This document shows positions 40,363-48,368 of a DNA stretch of 64,000 nucleotides, one piece after another. The notes below the pieces were generated by a model that saw nothing but the letters and a program-made list of their open reading frames with translations, was not told the DNA's origin and ran no database searches. The DNA comes from Flavobacteriales bacterium (GTDB taxonomy: Bacteria; Bacteroidota; Bacteroidia; Flavobacteriales_F; PHOS-HE28). The stretch spans positions 930,001-994,000 of the forward strand of contig JADJWA010000001.1 of NCBI GenBank assembly GCA_016716605.1. Reading direction: 5' to 3'. Numbering within the stretch: the stretch's first letter is position 1; each line of letters opens with the position of its first letter. The translations under genes and the position numbers were made by a program.

Positions 40363-42978
40363 ATGTCACGCGCGCTTTTCCGCCCCCTTCTCGTGCTGAT
40401 CTCTACAGCGGTCATGTCCATCGCCTCGGCTCAGGTGAGTGATGACTTCTCCGATGGCAACTTCAACATCGGAACGGCCTGGACAGGGAACGACGCGCTC
40501 TTCGCCGTGATGGATGACAGCGGAAACCAGCGCTTGCGGAGCGCGAGCCCCGGCGCGGCCAACTACTACCTGAGCACACCGAGCACGATCGTCGACGATG
40601 CGCAGTGGGAGCTGTGGTTCGACCTGCGCTTCAACCCCAGTGGAGCCAACTACGTGGATGTTTACCTCATGAGCGCCACCGCCGATCTGAGCGCTGGTGT
40701 GAACGGCTATTTCGTGCGCATCGGGGGAACCGATGATCGGATCGAACTGTTCCGTAGCGATGGCGGCGCGGCCGTCAGCCTTGGCGTGCAGTGCCCGGAC
40801 GACCTGCTGAACAGCAGCGCGAACCTCTTTCGCCTGAAGGTGACACGCTCTTCCGCTGCGCTTTTCACGCTTTACTACGATGATGGTGCCACTGGCGCAT
40901 ACGTGAACGCGGGTTCCACGACGGATGCAACGCATGCGAGCGCGACGCACTTCGGCATCCGCATCGAGCAGAGCACAGCCGCCAGCGCAGTGAACAACCA
41001 TTTCTTCGATGACATCGCGGTGGCGCCGATCCCGGTGGACAACACACCCCCGGAGCTGCTCACCGCCACGATCGTTTCCGACACACAGATCGACCTGACC
41101 TTCAACGAACCGCTGGAGCAGACGACCGCCGAAGAGGAGAACAACTACAGCATCATCCCATTCAACAGTGCGGCTTCGGTTGTGCTCGATGGAGCTGATC
41201 CCACGTTGGTCCATCTCACGCTGGCGATCGCCATGCAGAACGGCAACACCTACACGATCACCGCGAACGGCGTTGAGGACCTTGCGGGGAACGCGTGCGC
41301 GAACGAAACAGCGGATGTGACCTATCTCATACCGGAGGTCGCGCTGCCAGGCGAAGTGATCATCAACGAGATCATGGCCGACCCCTCACCGGTGGTCGGC
41401 CTGCCCGATGCGGAGTTCGTGGAGATCCACAACACCACTGCGGACAAGACCTTCGACCTCGCAGGATGGACATTCTCCGATGGAGGCACAACCGGCACAT
41501 TGCCGGGGATCATCCTTCCGCCTGGAGGCTACGCGATCCTTACGGACGATGCGAACGCCGCGCTCTTCGCAGGCTTCGGCACAGTGGCGTCTATCAACAC
41601 CTTCCCCAGCATCAACAACGATGGCGACCCGCTCTCGCTATCGAATGATGCAGCGACGGTGATCGATGCGGTCGCCTTCGAACTCGAGTGGTACAACGAC
41701 GATGCGAAGGACGATGGTGGCTGGACCCTGGAGCGCAAGGACCCCACCGCGCCATGCAGCAGCGCCAGCAACTGGACGGCCAGCAATGCTGCCCAGGGTG
41801 GCACGCCCGGCGCGCAGAACAGCGTGTTCGCGATCGTGCCCGACAACACTTCGCCCACGCTCTTGAATGTGCTCGTGAGCAGCGCCACATCGGTGGTGCT
41901 CGTGTTCAACGAAGCCATGGATGCCGCCAGCCTTGGCAGCGGTAACTACGCATTCGATCCCGGGCTCAGCATCGCGCAAGTGCTGGTGGTGAACAGCAGC
42001 ACGGTGGAATTGGTACTAAGCACGCCCTTGGTCGTTGGCTCGCTCTACACCGTGACCGTGACCAACGTGAGTGATTGCCCTGGCAATGCGATCACGGGCG
42101 GCAACACGGCCAGCTTCGCGCTGCCCGAGCCCGTTGAACCCGGCGATGTGTTGATCAATGAAGTGCTCTACGACCCGATCGGCACGGGCAGCGATTTCGT
42201 TGAGCTGTACAACCGCTCGAGCAAGACCTTGAGCCTCGCGGGCTGGAAACTGGGCAACGTGAGCGAAGGCGCCGTGGATGATGTGCTCACGATCACCGGT
42301 GCCTCCTTCCTGCTGCTGCCCGGCGCCTACGCGCTGATCTGCGAGAGCACGGCGAACATCGTCTCGAATTATCCGCAAAGCCGCACGGAGCGCTTCGTGG
42401 AGACCGACCTGCCGAGCTACAATAACGGTGAGGGTGGCGTGGTGCTTCAAGCGCCTGATGGCACGCAGCTCGACCGCTTCGATTACACCGACGACCTGCA
42501 CTTCGCGCTGGTGAACGAGACCGAAGGCTACAGCCTGGAGCGCATCAGCCCCGACCGGCCGACGAGCGACAACACCAACTGGCAGACCGCATCGGATGTG
42601 GCGGGCAAGGCCACGCCCGGCTTCCAGAACTCGCAATACGCGCCCACGGCGAATGCCAGCGGCGAGATGTCCATCGATCCCGCGATCTTCTCCCCCGACA
42701 ACGATGGCTTCGAGGATGTGCTCACCATCGCGTATCGTTTCGACCAAGCGGGCTTCGTGGGCACCCTCAGCGTGTTCGACATCGCGGGCCGCGAGGTTCG
42801 CACGCTTATGGAGAACCAGTTGCTCGGCACCGAGGGCGCGATCAGTTGGAACGGCCTCCTGGACGATGGCAGTCTCGGGCGCCTGGGCCCGTACATCGTG
42901 GTCTTCGAGGTCTTCGACCTGGAGGGCAATACCGAGCTGTACAAGAAGACGGTAACGCTGGCGCACAAGCTCAACTAG
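40363..42978 (+). CDS. Secreted multi-domain protein with two lamin-tail domains and Ig-like units
   Basis: The 871-residue protein starts with a signal peptide (RPLLVLISTAVMSIASAQ). An N-terminal laminin-G-like region follows (DDFSDGNF to VNNHFFDDIAV, about 25-220), then an Ig-like unit (about 225-325). A first lamin-tail domain (EVIINEIMADPS, about 328-480), a second Ig-like unit (about 490-585) and a second lamin-tail domain (DVLINEVLYDP, about 590-755) come next. The C-terminus is FlgD/T9SS-like (AIFSPDNDGFEDVLTI to TVTLAHKLN). It is probably a surface or extracellular protein. A hairpin follows at 43007-43036. Confidence 0.83.
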   Translation: MSRALFRPLLVLISTAVMSIASAQVSDDFSDGNFNIGTAWTGNDALFAVMDDSGNQRLRSASPGAANYYLSTPSTIVDDAQWELWFDLRFNPSGANYVDVYLMSATADLSAGVNGYFVRIGGTDDRIELFRSDGGAAVSLGVQCPDDLLNSSANLFRLKVTRSSAALFTLYYDDGATGAYVNAGSTTDATHASATHFGIRIEQSTAASAVNNHFFDDIAVAPIPVDNTPPELLTATIVSDTQIDLTFNEPLEQTTAEEENNYSIIPFNSAASVVLDGADPTLVHLTLAIAMQNGNTYTITANGVEDLAGNACANETADVTYLIPEVALPGEVIINEIMADPSPVVGLPDAEFVEIHNTTADKTFDLAGWTFSDGGTTGTLPGIILPPGGYAILTDDANAALFAGFGTVASINTFPSINNDGDPLSLSNDAATVIDAVAFELEWYNDDAKDDGGWTLERKDPTAPCSSASNWTASNAAQGGTPGAQNSVFAIVPDNTSPTLLNVLVSSATSVVLVFNEAMDAASLGSGNYAFDPGLSIAQVLVVNSSTVELVLSTPLVVGSLYTVTVTNVSDCPGNAITGGNTASFALPEPVEPGDVLINEVLYDPIGTGSDFVELYNRSSKTLSLAGWKLGNVSEGAVDDVLTITGASFLLLPGAYALICESTANIVSNYPQSRTERFVETDLPSYNNGEGGVVLQAPDGTQLDRFDYTDDLHFALVNETEGYSLERISPDRPTSDNTNWQTASDVAGKATPGFQNSQYAPTANASGEMSIDPAIFSPDNDGFEDVLTIAYRFDQAGFVGTLSVFDIAGREVRTLMENQLLGTEGAISWNGLLDDGSLGRLGPYIVVFEVFDLEGNTELYKKTVTLAHKLN

Positions 42979-43006
42979 ACGTTGGAGAGGTTGTTCAATC
43001 GTAGCG

Positions 43007-43036
43007 CGCAGGGTCCCCGAGACGGGAGACCCTGCG
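43007..43036. terminator. Hairpin after the lamin-tail protein gene
   Basis: CGCAGGGTC pairs with GACCCTGCG (nine pairs), with an inner CCCG/CGGG stem and an AGA loop, one base bulged on the right arm. No T-tract follows, so it may act as a terminator or an mRNA-stabilising hairpin. Confidence 0.55.
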
Positions 43037-43074
43037 AAGGCTTAAGAGGTGAACGTAGTCCGTTAGCCTGCGCC

Positions 43075-44592
43075 ATGTTCTTGCGTATCTGCCTGCTGTT
43101 GGCAGGCGTGGGCGTGCATGCCTACGGCTTCTCACAGACCTTTAACCGGCGCTACGATTCGATTGGTGCGGGCTTGGCCCAGTTCGGCTGGGCTGTCGAA
43201 CAAGCTGCCGATGGGCACTACACGGTGCTCTTCAACTCACCGTGGCAGGACAGCTTGTTCTACAGCTCAGTTGTGTGCAGCATGAAGTTGAACGCATGGG
43301 GCGATGCGATCGATACAGCAAGGTTCATCTATGCGAATCACGCAACTTACCCTGGATGGGCGAATTCATCGGACGCGCGTACGGATGGAGGGTACGTAGT
43401 CGGCGGCAGCACGTATGCACAGGATGAGACACAGCGTGCAGCGCTTTTCCTGCTAGACCCTAACGGCCAACCGGAGAGCATCATCGAGTACGGCGATGTC
43501 GGGGAAGAGTGGATCGGCCGCCAAGCCAAACAGACCCCTGATGGAGGCTATGTGGTGGTTGGCGAGACCAGCACTATGGGCGTGATCGATGCCTTCCTGC
43601 TGAAGTTCGATGCGCTCGGAGAGGTGGAGTGGGTGCAGACCTACGGTGGTCCAACCTTGCACGATGTGGTTTGGAGCGTGGACATGGATGGACTTGGCGG
43701 CTACTACCTGGGGGGCCAGCAGCAAGTGAGTTCAAGTAATTATGACCAGTGGGTGCTTCACGTGGATGGCACTGGCCAAGTCATCTGGCAAGAGAACTAT
43801 GGCACCCCGTTCAATGATGCTGGCAATGCGCACCTAACGACGGGCGCGGATGGCAGTATTTTTATCGCAACGGGCCTCGAAGTGAACGCTAATGACGACC
43901 ATGCACCAAGACTGATCAAACTTGACGCTGAGGGTGGCGTGCTTTGGCAACAGACATACGGGCCTGCACGGAACACCATGATCTATGTGGTGCAGGAAGT
44001 GTTTCCCGGAGGTGACTTGATAACCGCGGGTTCTGCATACAATATCAACAACTTCCTTAGCGGGATACTGATCCGCGCCACAAGCGAAGGGGATAGCTTG
44101 TGGATGCGCGAGTATGTTTACTACGATGCGGATGTTGCTGCCGGAAGAGGGGCGTTCCGCGATGTTCAACCCACCCCCGATGGCGGCTTCATCGCCGTTG
44201 GAGTGGCCTTGGGCGTGGCGGGGTTCTACGGCCAGGATGTATGGGTGGTGAAGACCGATAGCATGGGCTGCTTGGAGCCGGGCTGCGATACGGTCATGGG
44301 AATTACTACGCAGATCACAAACCTGCGCGGTGCGCTGGTGGTTTCGCCCAACCCTGTTGCGGCAGGGCAGCCTGTTCAGGTCAGCATCAATCTGCCAGCT
44401 TCGTTCACACCGCGAGGGGTATTGCGCATCACGGTTACCGATGCTGCGGGGCGACTGTTTCAAGAACAACCCGTGCCATCAGGCGTTTCAAGTTTCAGCT
44501 TTCAATTTTCATCTTATCCTGGGGGCCTTTACCATCTTCACCTCACCGACGACTCTCGTTGGATTAGCGGCGCCAAGCTCATGGTGGACTGA
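43075..44592 (+). CDS. Secreted repeat protein with T9SS type A-like sorting domain
   Basis: The 505-residue protein has a signal peptide (MFLRICLLLAGVGVHAYGFSQ). It then has repeating units in which phrases like TPDGGYVVVGETS, GADGSIFIATGLEV and TPDGGFIAVGVALG recur about every 50-60 residues, as in beta-propeller or delta-60-type repeats. The C-terminus (about residues 425-505) is T9SS-like (VSPNPVAAGQPVQVSI to YPGGLYHLHL). The ATG at 43075 is preferred because the signal peptide begins there. AT content is slightly higher than in its neighbours. Confidence 0.8.
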   Translation: MFLRICLLLAGVGVHAYGFSQTFNRRYDSIGAGLAQFGWAVEQAADGHYTVLFNSPWQDSLFYSSVVCSMKLNAWGDAIDTARFIYANHATYPGWANSSDARTDGGYVVGGSTYAQDETQRAALFLLDPNGQPESIIEYGDVGEEWIGRQAKQTPDGGYVVVGETSTMGVIDAFLLKFDALGEVEWVQTYGGPTLHDVVWSVDMDGLGGYYLGGQQQVSSSNYDQWVLHVDGTGQVIWQENYGTPFNDAGNAHLTTGADGSIFIATGLEVNANDDHAPRLIKLDAEGGVLWQQTYGPARNTMIYVVQEVFPGGDLITAGSAYNINNFLSGILIRATSEGDSLWMREYVYYDADVAAGRGAFRDVQPTPDGGFIAVGVALGVAGFYGQDVWVVKTDSMGCLEPGCDTVMGITTQITNLRGALVVSPNPVAAGQPVQVSINLPASFTPRGVLRITVTDAAGRLFQEQPVPSGVSSFSFQFSSYPGGLYHLHLTDDSRWISGAKLMVD

Positions 44593-44619
44593 ACCCCAGC
44601 CCCTTCCGCTGTTTGTATT

Positions 44620-44647
44620 CTCTGTGCCCTCCGCGCCTCTGCGGTTC
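44620..44647 (+). repeat. CTCTGCG-type repeat, third copy
   Basis: The stretch CTCTGTGCCCTCCGCGCCTC followed by TGCGGTTC resembles the copy at 1514-1537 in the same orientation, sharing the GCGCCTCTGCGG core, and lies in the 106-bp gap before the aminotransferase gene. Only one arm is present here; no inverted partner was found nearby. Confidence 0.5.
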
Positions 44648-44698
44648 CCGCATTCCGCAACTTCGCAGCCGCTCCCGATGGAACCGGGACGTAGCCGT

Positions 44699-46009
44699 AT
44701 GACCGACCAACTGACCAAGAGCCAGGAGCTCATTGCCCGCCGCAAGGCCGCCGTGCCGAACGGCGTGGGCATGTTCAATTACGCCACCGCGGCCAAGGCG
44801 TACGGCGCCACCATCATCGACGATGATGGCCGCGAGCTGATCGACTTCGCTGGCGGCATCGGCGTGGTGAACGCGGGCCACTGCCCACCACCGGTGGTGA
44901 AGGCGATCCAGGAGCAGGCCGCGAGATTCCTCCACGTCAGCTTCAACGTGGCCAGTTATGAGCCTTACGTTGCTCTGTGCGAGAAGCTGAACGCGCTGCT
45001 GCCGCATGGTGGTCCCACGAAGACGCTGCTTGTGAGCACCGGCGCTGAAGCGGTGGAGAACGCTATCAAGATAGCGCGGCAAGCAACGAAGCGCCAAGGC
45101 GTGCTCTGCTTCACCGATGCCTTCCATGGCCGTACGATGATGGCGATGACGCTCACCAGCAAGGTGGGCTACAAGCCGGACTGCGGGCCCTTCGCACCGG
45201 AGGTCTACCGCACGCAATACCCCAACTACTTCCGCTACGGCGCAGGAAGGAGCGAAGCCGAATTCGCAAAAGCTGAATTGCACCGCTTGGAGGAACTCTC
45301 GCACAACCTCGTCGACCCGAAGCAGCTCGCCTGCGTGATCATCGAGCTGGTGCAGGGCGAAGGCGGCTTCAACGTGGCGCCGAAAGCTTACGTGGAGGGC
45401 CTGCGCAACTGGTGCGATCAGCACGGCATCCTCTTGATCTTCGACGAGATCCAAGCGGGCTTCGGTCGCACGGGGGCATGGAGCGCTTATTCGCACTTCG
45501 GCATCACGCCCGACCTGAGCACATGGGCCAAGAGCCTCGGCAGCGGCATGCCCATTGCGGCGGTCATGGGCAAGGCCGCGATCATGGACAAGGCCGGCCC
45601 CAGCAGCATCGGCGGCACCTACATCGGCAACCCGGTGAGTTGTGCAGCGGCGTTGGCTACGCTCAAGTACATGGAGGAGATCGACATCAACGCGAAGGGC
45701 AGGCATGTGGGCAACATGATCCGCAAGCGCTTCGAGAAGATGAAGGCCAGGCATGCGTGCATCGGCGATGTGCGCGGCCTCGGCGCCATGATGGCCATGG
45801 AATTCGTGAAGAACGGCGACCCGCTTCAGCCGGATGCCGACACGTGCACCGCGCTCATGAACGCCTGCGCCAAGCGCGACCTGGTGGTGATTTCCGCTGG
45901 AACCGACAAGAACATCATCCGCGTCCTTAGCCCGCTCGTGATCAGCGATGAGCTGTTGAACAAAGGGCTCGACATCATGGAGGAGGAACTCGAGAAGATC
46001 TGCGCATGA
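44699..46009 (+). CDS. Class III aminotransferase (4-aminobutyrate/lysine-type)
   Basis: This PLP enzyme should move an amino group from a primary amine such as 4-aminobutyrate or a lysine-related compound to a 2-oxoacid. The 436-residue protein has the PLP-phosphate region STGAEAVENAIKIAR, Asp249 in LLIFDEIQAGFGRTG and the Schiff-base lysine at about 278 (TWAKSLGSGMP). ATG at 44699 (MTDQLTKSQ) is used; an ATG seven codons earlier is in frame. The substrate cannot be decided from motifs. Its stop overlaps the nitrilase ATG. Confidence 0.9.
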   Translation: MTDQLTKSQELIARRKAAVPNGVGMFNYATAAKAYGATIIDDDGRELIDFAGGIGVVNAGHCPPPVVKAIQEQAARFLHVSFNVASYEPYVALCEKLNALLPHGGPTKTLLVSTGAEAVENAIKIARQATKRQGVLCFTDAFHGRTMMAMTLTSKVGYKPDCGPFAPEVYRTQYPNYFRYGAGRSEAEFAKAELHRLEELSHNLVDPKQLACVIIELVQGEGGFNVAPKAYVEGLRNWCDQHGILLIFDEIQAGFGRTGAWSAYSHFGITPDLSTWAKSLGSGMPIAAVMGKAAIMDKAGPSSIGGTYIGNPVSCAAALATLKYMEEIDINAKGRHVGNMIRKRFEKMKARHACIGDVRGLGAMMAMEFVKNGDPLQPDADTCTALMNACAKRDLVVISAGTDKNIIRVLSPLVISDELLNKGLDIMEEELEKICA

Positions 46010-46974
46010 AACCCTTCTCCATCGCCGGCATCCAGATGCGCGTGGGCTCTGCCCACAGCAACGTGGAGGCCATGAAGACCAAGCTCGATCTGCTCATGAC
46101 CATCTATCCGTGGGTGGACATGGTGCTGTTCAGCGAGCTGTGCGCCTATGGCCCGCACATCATTCATGCGCAGCCCGTGCCCGGCGAGTTCGAGCAGGAG
46201 ATGTGCGCCATGGCCGCCAAGCACGGCATCTGGCTCCTGCCGGGAAGCATCTTCGAGCGCACGAAGAACGCAGCAGGGGAAACGGTCATCTACAATACCG
46301 CTAGCGTGATCGACCCCGAAGGCAGCGTGGTTGCACGCTACCGCAAGATGTTCCCATTCTATCCGTACGAGGTGGGCGTCACCGGCGGTGATGAATTCTG
46401 CGTGTTCGACATCCCTGAGGTGGGCCGCTTCGGCGTGAGCATCTGCTACGACATGTGGTTCCCGGAGACCACGCGCACCCTGGCCGTGATGGGCGCTGAG
46501 GTGATCCTGCACCCCACGCTCACCGGCACCATCGACCGCGAGATCGAGCTGAGCATCGCGCGCTCCAGCGCAGCCATCAACCAATGCTACTTCTTCGATA
46601 TCAATGGCCTTGATGCGGGCGGCAGCGGGCGTAGCATCGTTTGCGGGCCAGAGGGCCGCATCGTGTACCAGGCCGATGTGAACGAGGAGTTCATCCCGAT
46701 CGAGATCAACCTGGAGAAGGTGCGGCGCAGTCGGGAACTGGGCATTCTGCGCTTGGGCCAGCCGCTGAAGAGCTTCCGTGATAGTCCTGTTGAGTTCGGG
46801 ATCTATGCCCCGGGGGTGGAGCACCCGCACCTGGAGAGCCTCGGCCCGCTGATCAAGCCTACGCGCGTTCAGGAGCTTACGGAGCTGGAAGTGAAGGACG
46901 AGACACGCGCGCACGAATTTCCGAAGCATGTGGTGAGCTCTTTCCGCCCACCAAGCGATCCCGACCTGATCTGA
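46006..46974 (+). CDS. Carbon-nitrogen hydrolase (nitrilase superfamily)
   Basis: The 322-residue protein has the Glu-Lys-Cys triad of the superfamily: Glu44 in LFSELCAYG, Lys114 in RYRKMFPFYP and Cys147 in VSICYDMWFP. It should hydrolyse an amide or carbamoyl compound rather than a nitrile. The ATG overlaps the aminotransferase TGA (ATGA), so both probably act on one amine or amino-acid route. The C-terminal 60 residues are an extension beyond the catalytic core. Confidence 0.9.
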   Translation: MKPFSIAGIQMRVGSAHSNVEAMKTKLDLLMTIYPWVDMVLFSELCAYGPHIIHAQPVPGEFEQEMCAMAAKHGIWLLPGSIFERTKNAAGETVIYNTASVIDPEGSVVARYRKMFPFYPYEVGVTGGDEFCVFDIPEVGRFGVSICYDMWFPETTRTLAVMGAEVILHPTLTGTIDREIELSIARSSAAINQCYFFDINGLDAGGSGRSIVCGPEGRIVYQADVNEEFIPIEINLEKVRRSRELGILRLGQPLKSFRDSPVEFGIYAPGVEHPHLESLGPLIKPTRVQELTELEVKDETRAHEFPKHVVSSFRPPSDPDLI

Positions 46975-47066
46975 ATTGCAGCAATGGGTCCGGGGGCGTG
47001 AGCAGAGAAAATCCGGGCCTCCACCCCTCACTACTTCACCTTCGCACCCGCTCAAAACGCACGCAC

Positions 47067-47558
47067 ATGGGAAGCCTTGCAGGACAGCACCACAGCAAAC
47101 CGAAGGATTTCGTCAGCTGGTTCGAGATTCCGGCCTACGACATCCACCGCGCATCGCGCTTCTATGGCGCCATCTACAACATGCAGATGGAGACCACGGT
47201 GAATGGCGAGTTCGCCATGGCTTACTTCCCGACCGACAAGGGCATCGGCGGTGCGCTCATCGCCGGGCCGGGCTGCCTGCCCAATGATACCGGCACGCTC
47301 ATCTACCTCAATGCAGGCAACGACCTCGATGGAATCCTGGGCCGCATTGACCTTGCCGGAGGGCGCGTGATCATGCCTCGCACTCTGATCAGCGACACAG
47401 CGGGATGGTTCGCCCTTTTCATTGATAGCGAAGGCAACCGAGTGGCGCTGCACGAGGGGGTCGAGTCGATCGCTGCCAAGAAGAAGCCCATTGCCAAGGG
47501 CAAGCCCGCTGCGGTTCGTGCGAAGAAGGGCGCAGCGAAACGGACCACGCGCGGCTGA
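47067..47558 (+). CDS. VOC-superfamily (glyoxalase-like) protein
   Basis: The 163-residue protein has one vicinal-oxygen-chelate fold: FVSWFEIPAYDIHRASRFYGAIYNM at the start, then TLIYLNAGNDLDGILGRI and a late GWFALFIDSEGNRVALHE with the metal-ligand Glu. It is followed by a basic, Lys/Ala-rich tail (about residues 137-163). The family includes many enzymes and binding proteins, so no reaction is assigned. A CACCTTCG stretch lies upstream of the ATG. Confidence 0.8.
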   Translation: MGSLAGQHHSKPKDFVSWFEIPAYDIHRASRFYGAIYNMQMETTVNGEFAMAYFPTDKGIGGALIAGPGCLPNDTGTLIYLNAGNDLDGILGRIDLAGGRVIMPRTLISDTAGWFALFIDSEGNRVALHEGVESIAAKKKPIAKGKPAAVRAKKGAAKRTTRG

Positions 47559-47572
47559 TGCGATTCCGGACC

Positions 47573-47592
47573 GCGGCGGGCTTGCCCGCCGC
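47573..47592. terminator. Hairpin between convergent VOC and LytTR genes
   Basis: GCGGCGGG and CCCGCCGC form an eight-base-pair GC stem around CTTG, in the 54-bp gap between convergent stops. There is no T-tract, so the terminator role is likely but not certain. Confidence 0.5.
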
Positions 47593-47612
47593 GCGGCATC
47601 CGGCGCTTATAA

Positions 47613-48368
47613 CTAGACGAGATTCAGGCGCTTGGCCAGGTCGTCCTTGTAGCTGCCGCCAATAGGGATCACCTTCTTGTCGTTCTCGAGGATCAGGTTC
47701 GGCTGCTCGATGGCGGTGATCTTGTCGACGCGAACGATGAAGCTGCGGTGCACGCGCAGGAATTCGTTCTCCGGGAGCTTGGCCTCGATGTCCTTCATGG
47801 TGCTGTGCACGGTATAACGCGTGTTCAGCAGGTTTATCACCACATAGTCCTTCAGCGCCTCCACGAAATAGATATCCTTGGTGTTGAGCTTCACCAAGCG
47901 GCTGTTGCTCTTCACGAAGAGGATGTCCTTGTTGCTGTCCTTGTTCTCCACGAGCGCGTAGAGCATGTCGCGCTCCTTGAGCACCTCGGTCTCCTTCTTG
48001 TGCTTGTACAGGGCCATCTCGATCGACGTATGGATGTCGATCTCCTTGAAGGGCTTGATGATGTACCCGTACGGCTGGGTCACCTTCGCCTTGGCCAAGG
48101 TGCTCTCATCGGCGTAGGCCGTGAGGAAGATCACCGGTATGTTGGCCTCCTTGCGGATGGCCTCGGCCGCATCGATCCCGCTCATCTCGCCCTTGAGCAT
48201 GATGTCCATGAGGATGATGTCCGGCACATGCTCCTTGGCCAGGGCCACAGCCTGTTCGCCCGTGCTGGCCGCGCCCACCACGTGGTAGCCCAGCTTCTTC
48301 AAGCTATGCTGGATGTCCTTGCTCACGATGCTCTCGTCCTCAACGACCAGTACGTTCGTCTGCGCCAT
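47613..48368 (-). CDS. LytTR-type response regulator
   Basis: The 251-residue protein has a receiver domain (about residues 1-125) with the acidic pair in VVEDES, phospho-acceptor Asp55 in ILMDIMLKG and Lys in YIIKPF, then a C-terminal LytTR DNA-binding domain (about 155-251, from KLNTKDIYFVEALKDYV to LRVHRSFIVRVDKI). It overlaps the end of the kinase gene by 29 bp. The ATG at 48368 (MAQTNVLVVED) fits the fold; a TTG eight codons earlier is possible. Its partner is presumably the upstream kinase. Confidence 0.92.
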   Translation of the reverse strand: MAQTNVLVVEDESIVSKDIQHSLKKLGYHVVGAASTGEQAVALAKEHVPDIILMDIMLKGEMSGIDAAEAIRKEANIPVIFLTAYADESTLAKAKVTQPYGYIIKPFKEIDIHTSIEMALYKHKKETEVLKERDMLYALVENKDSNKDILFVKSNSRLVKLNTKDIYFVEALKDYVVINLLNTRYTVHSTMKDIEAKLPENEFLRVHRSFIVRVDKITAIEQPNLILENDKKVIPIGGSYKDDLAKRLNLV

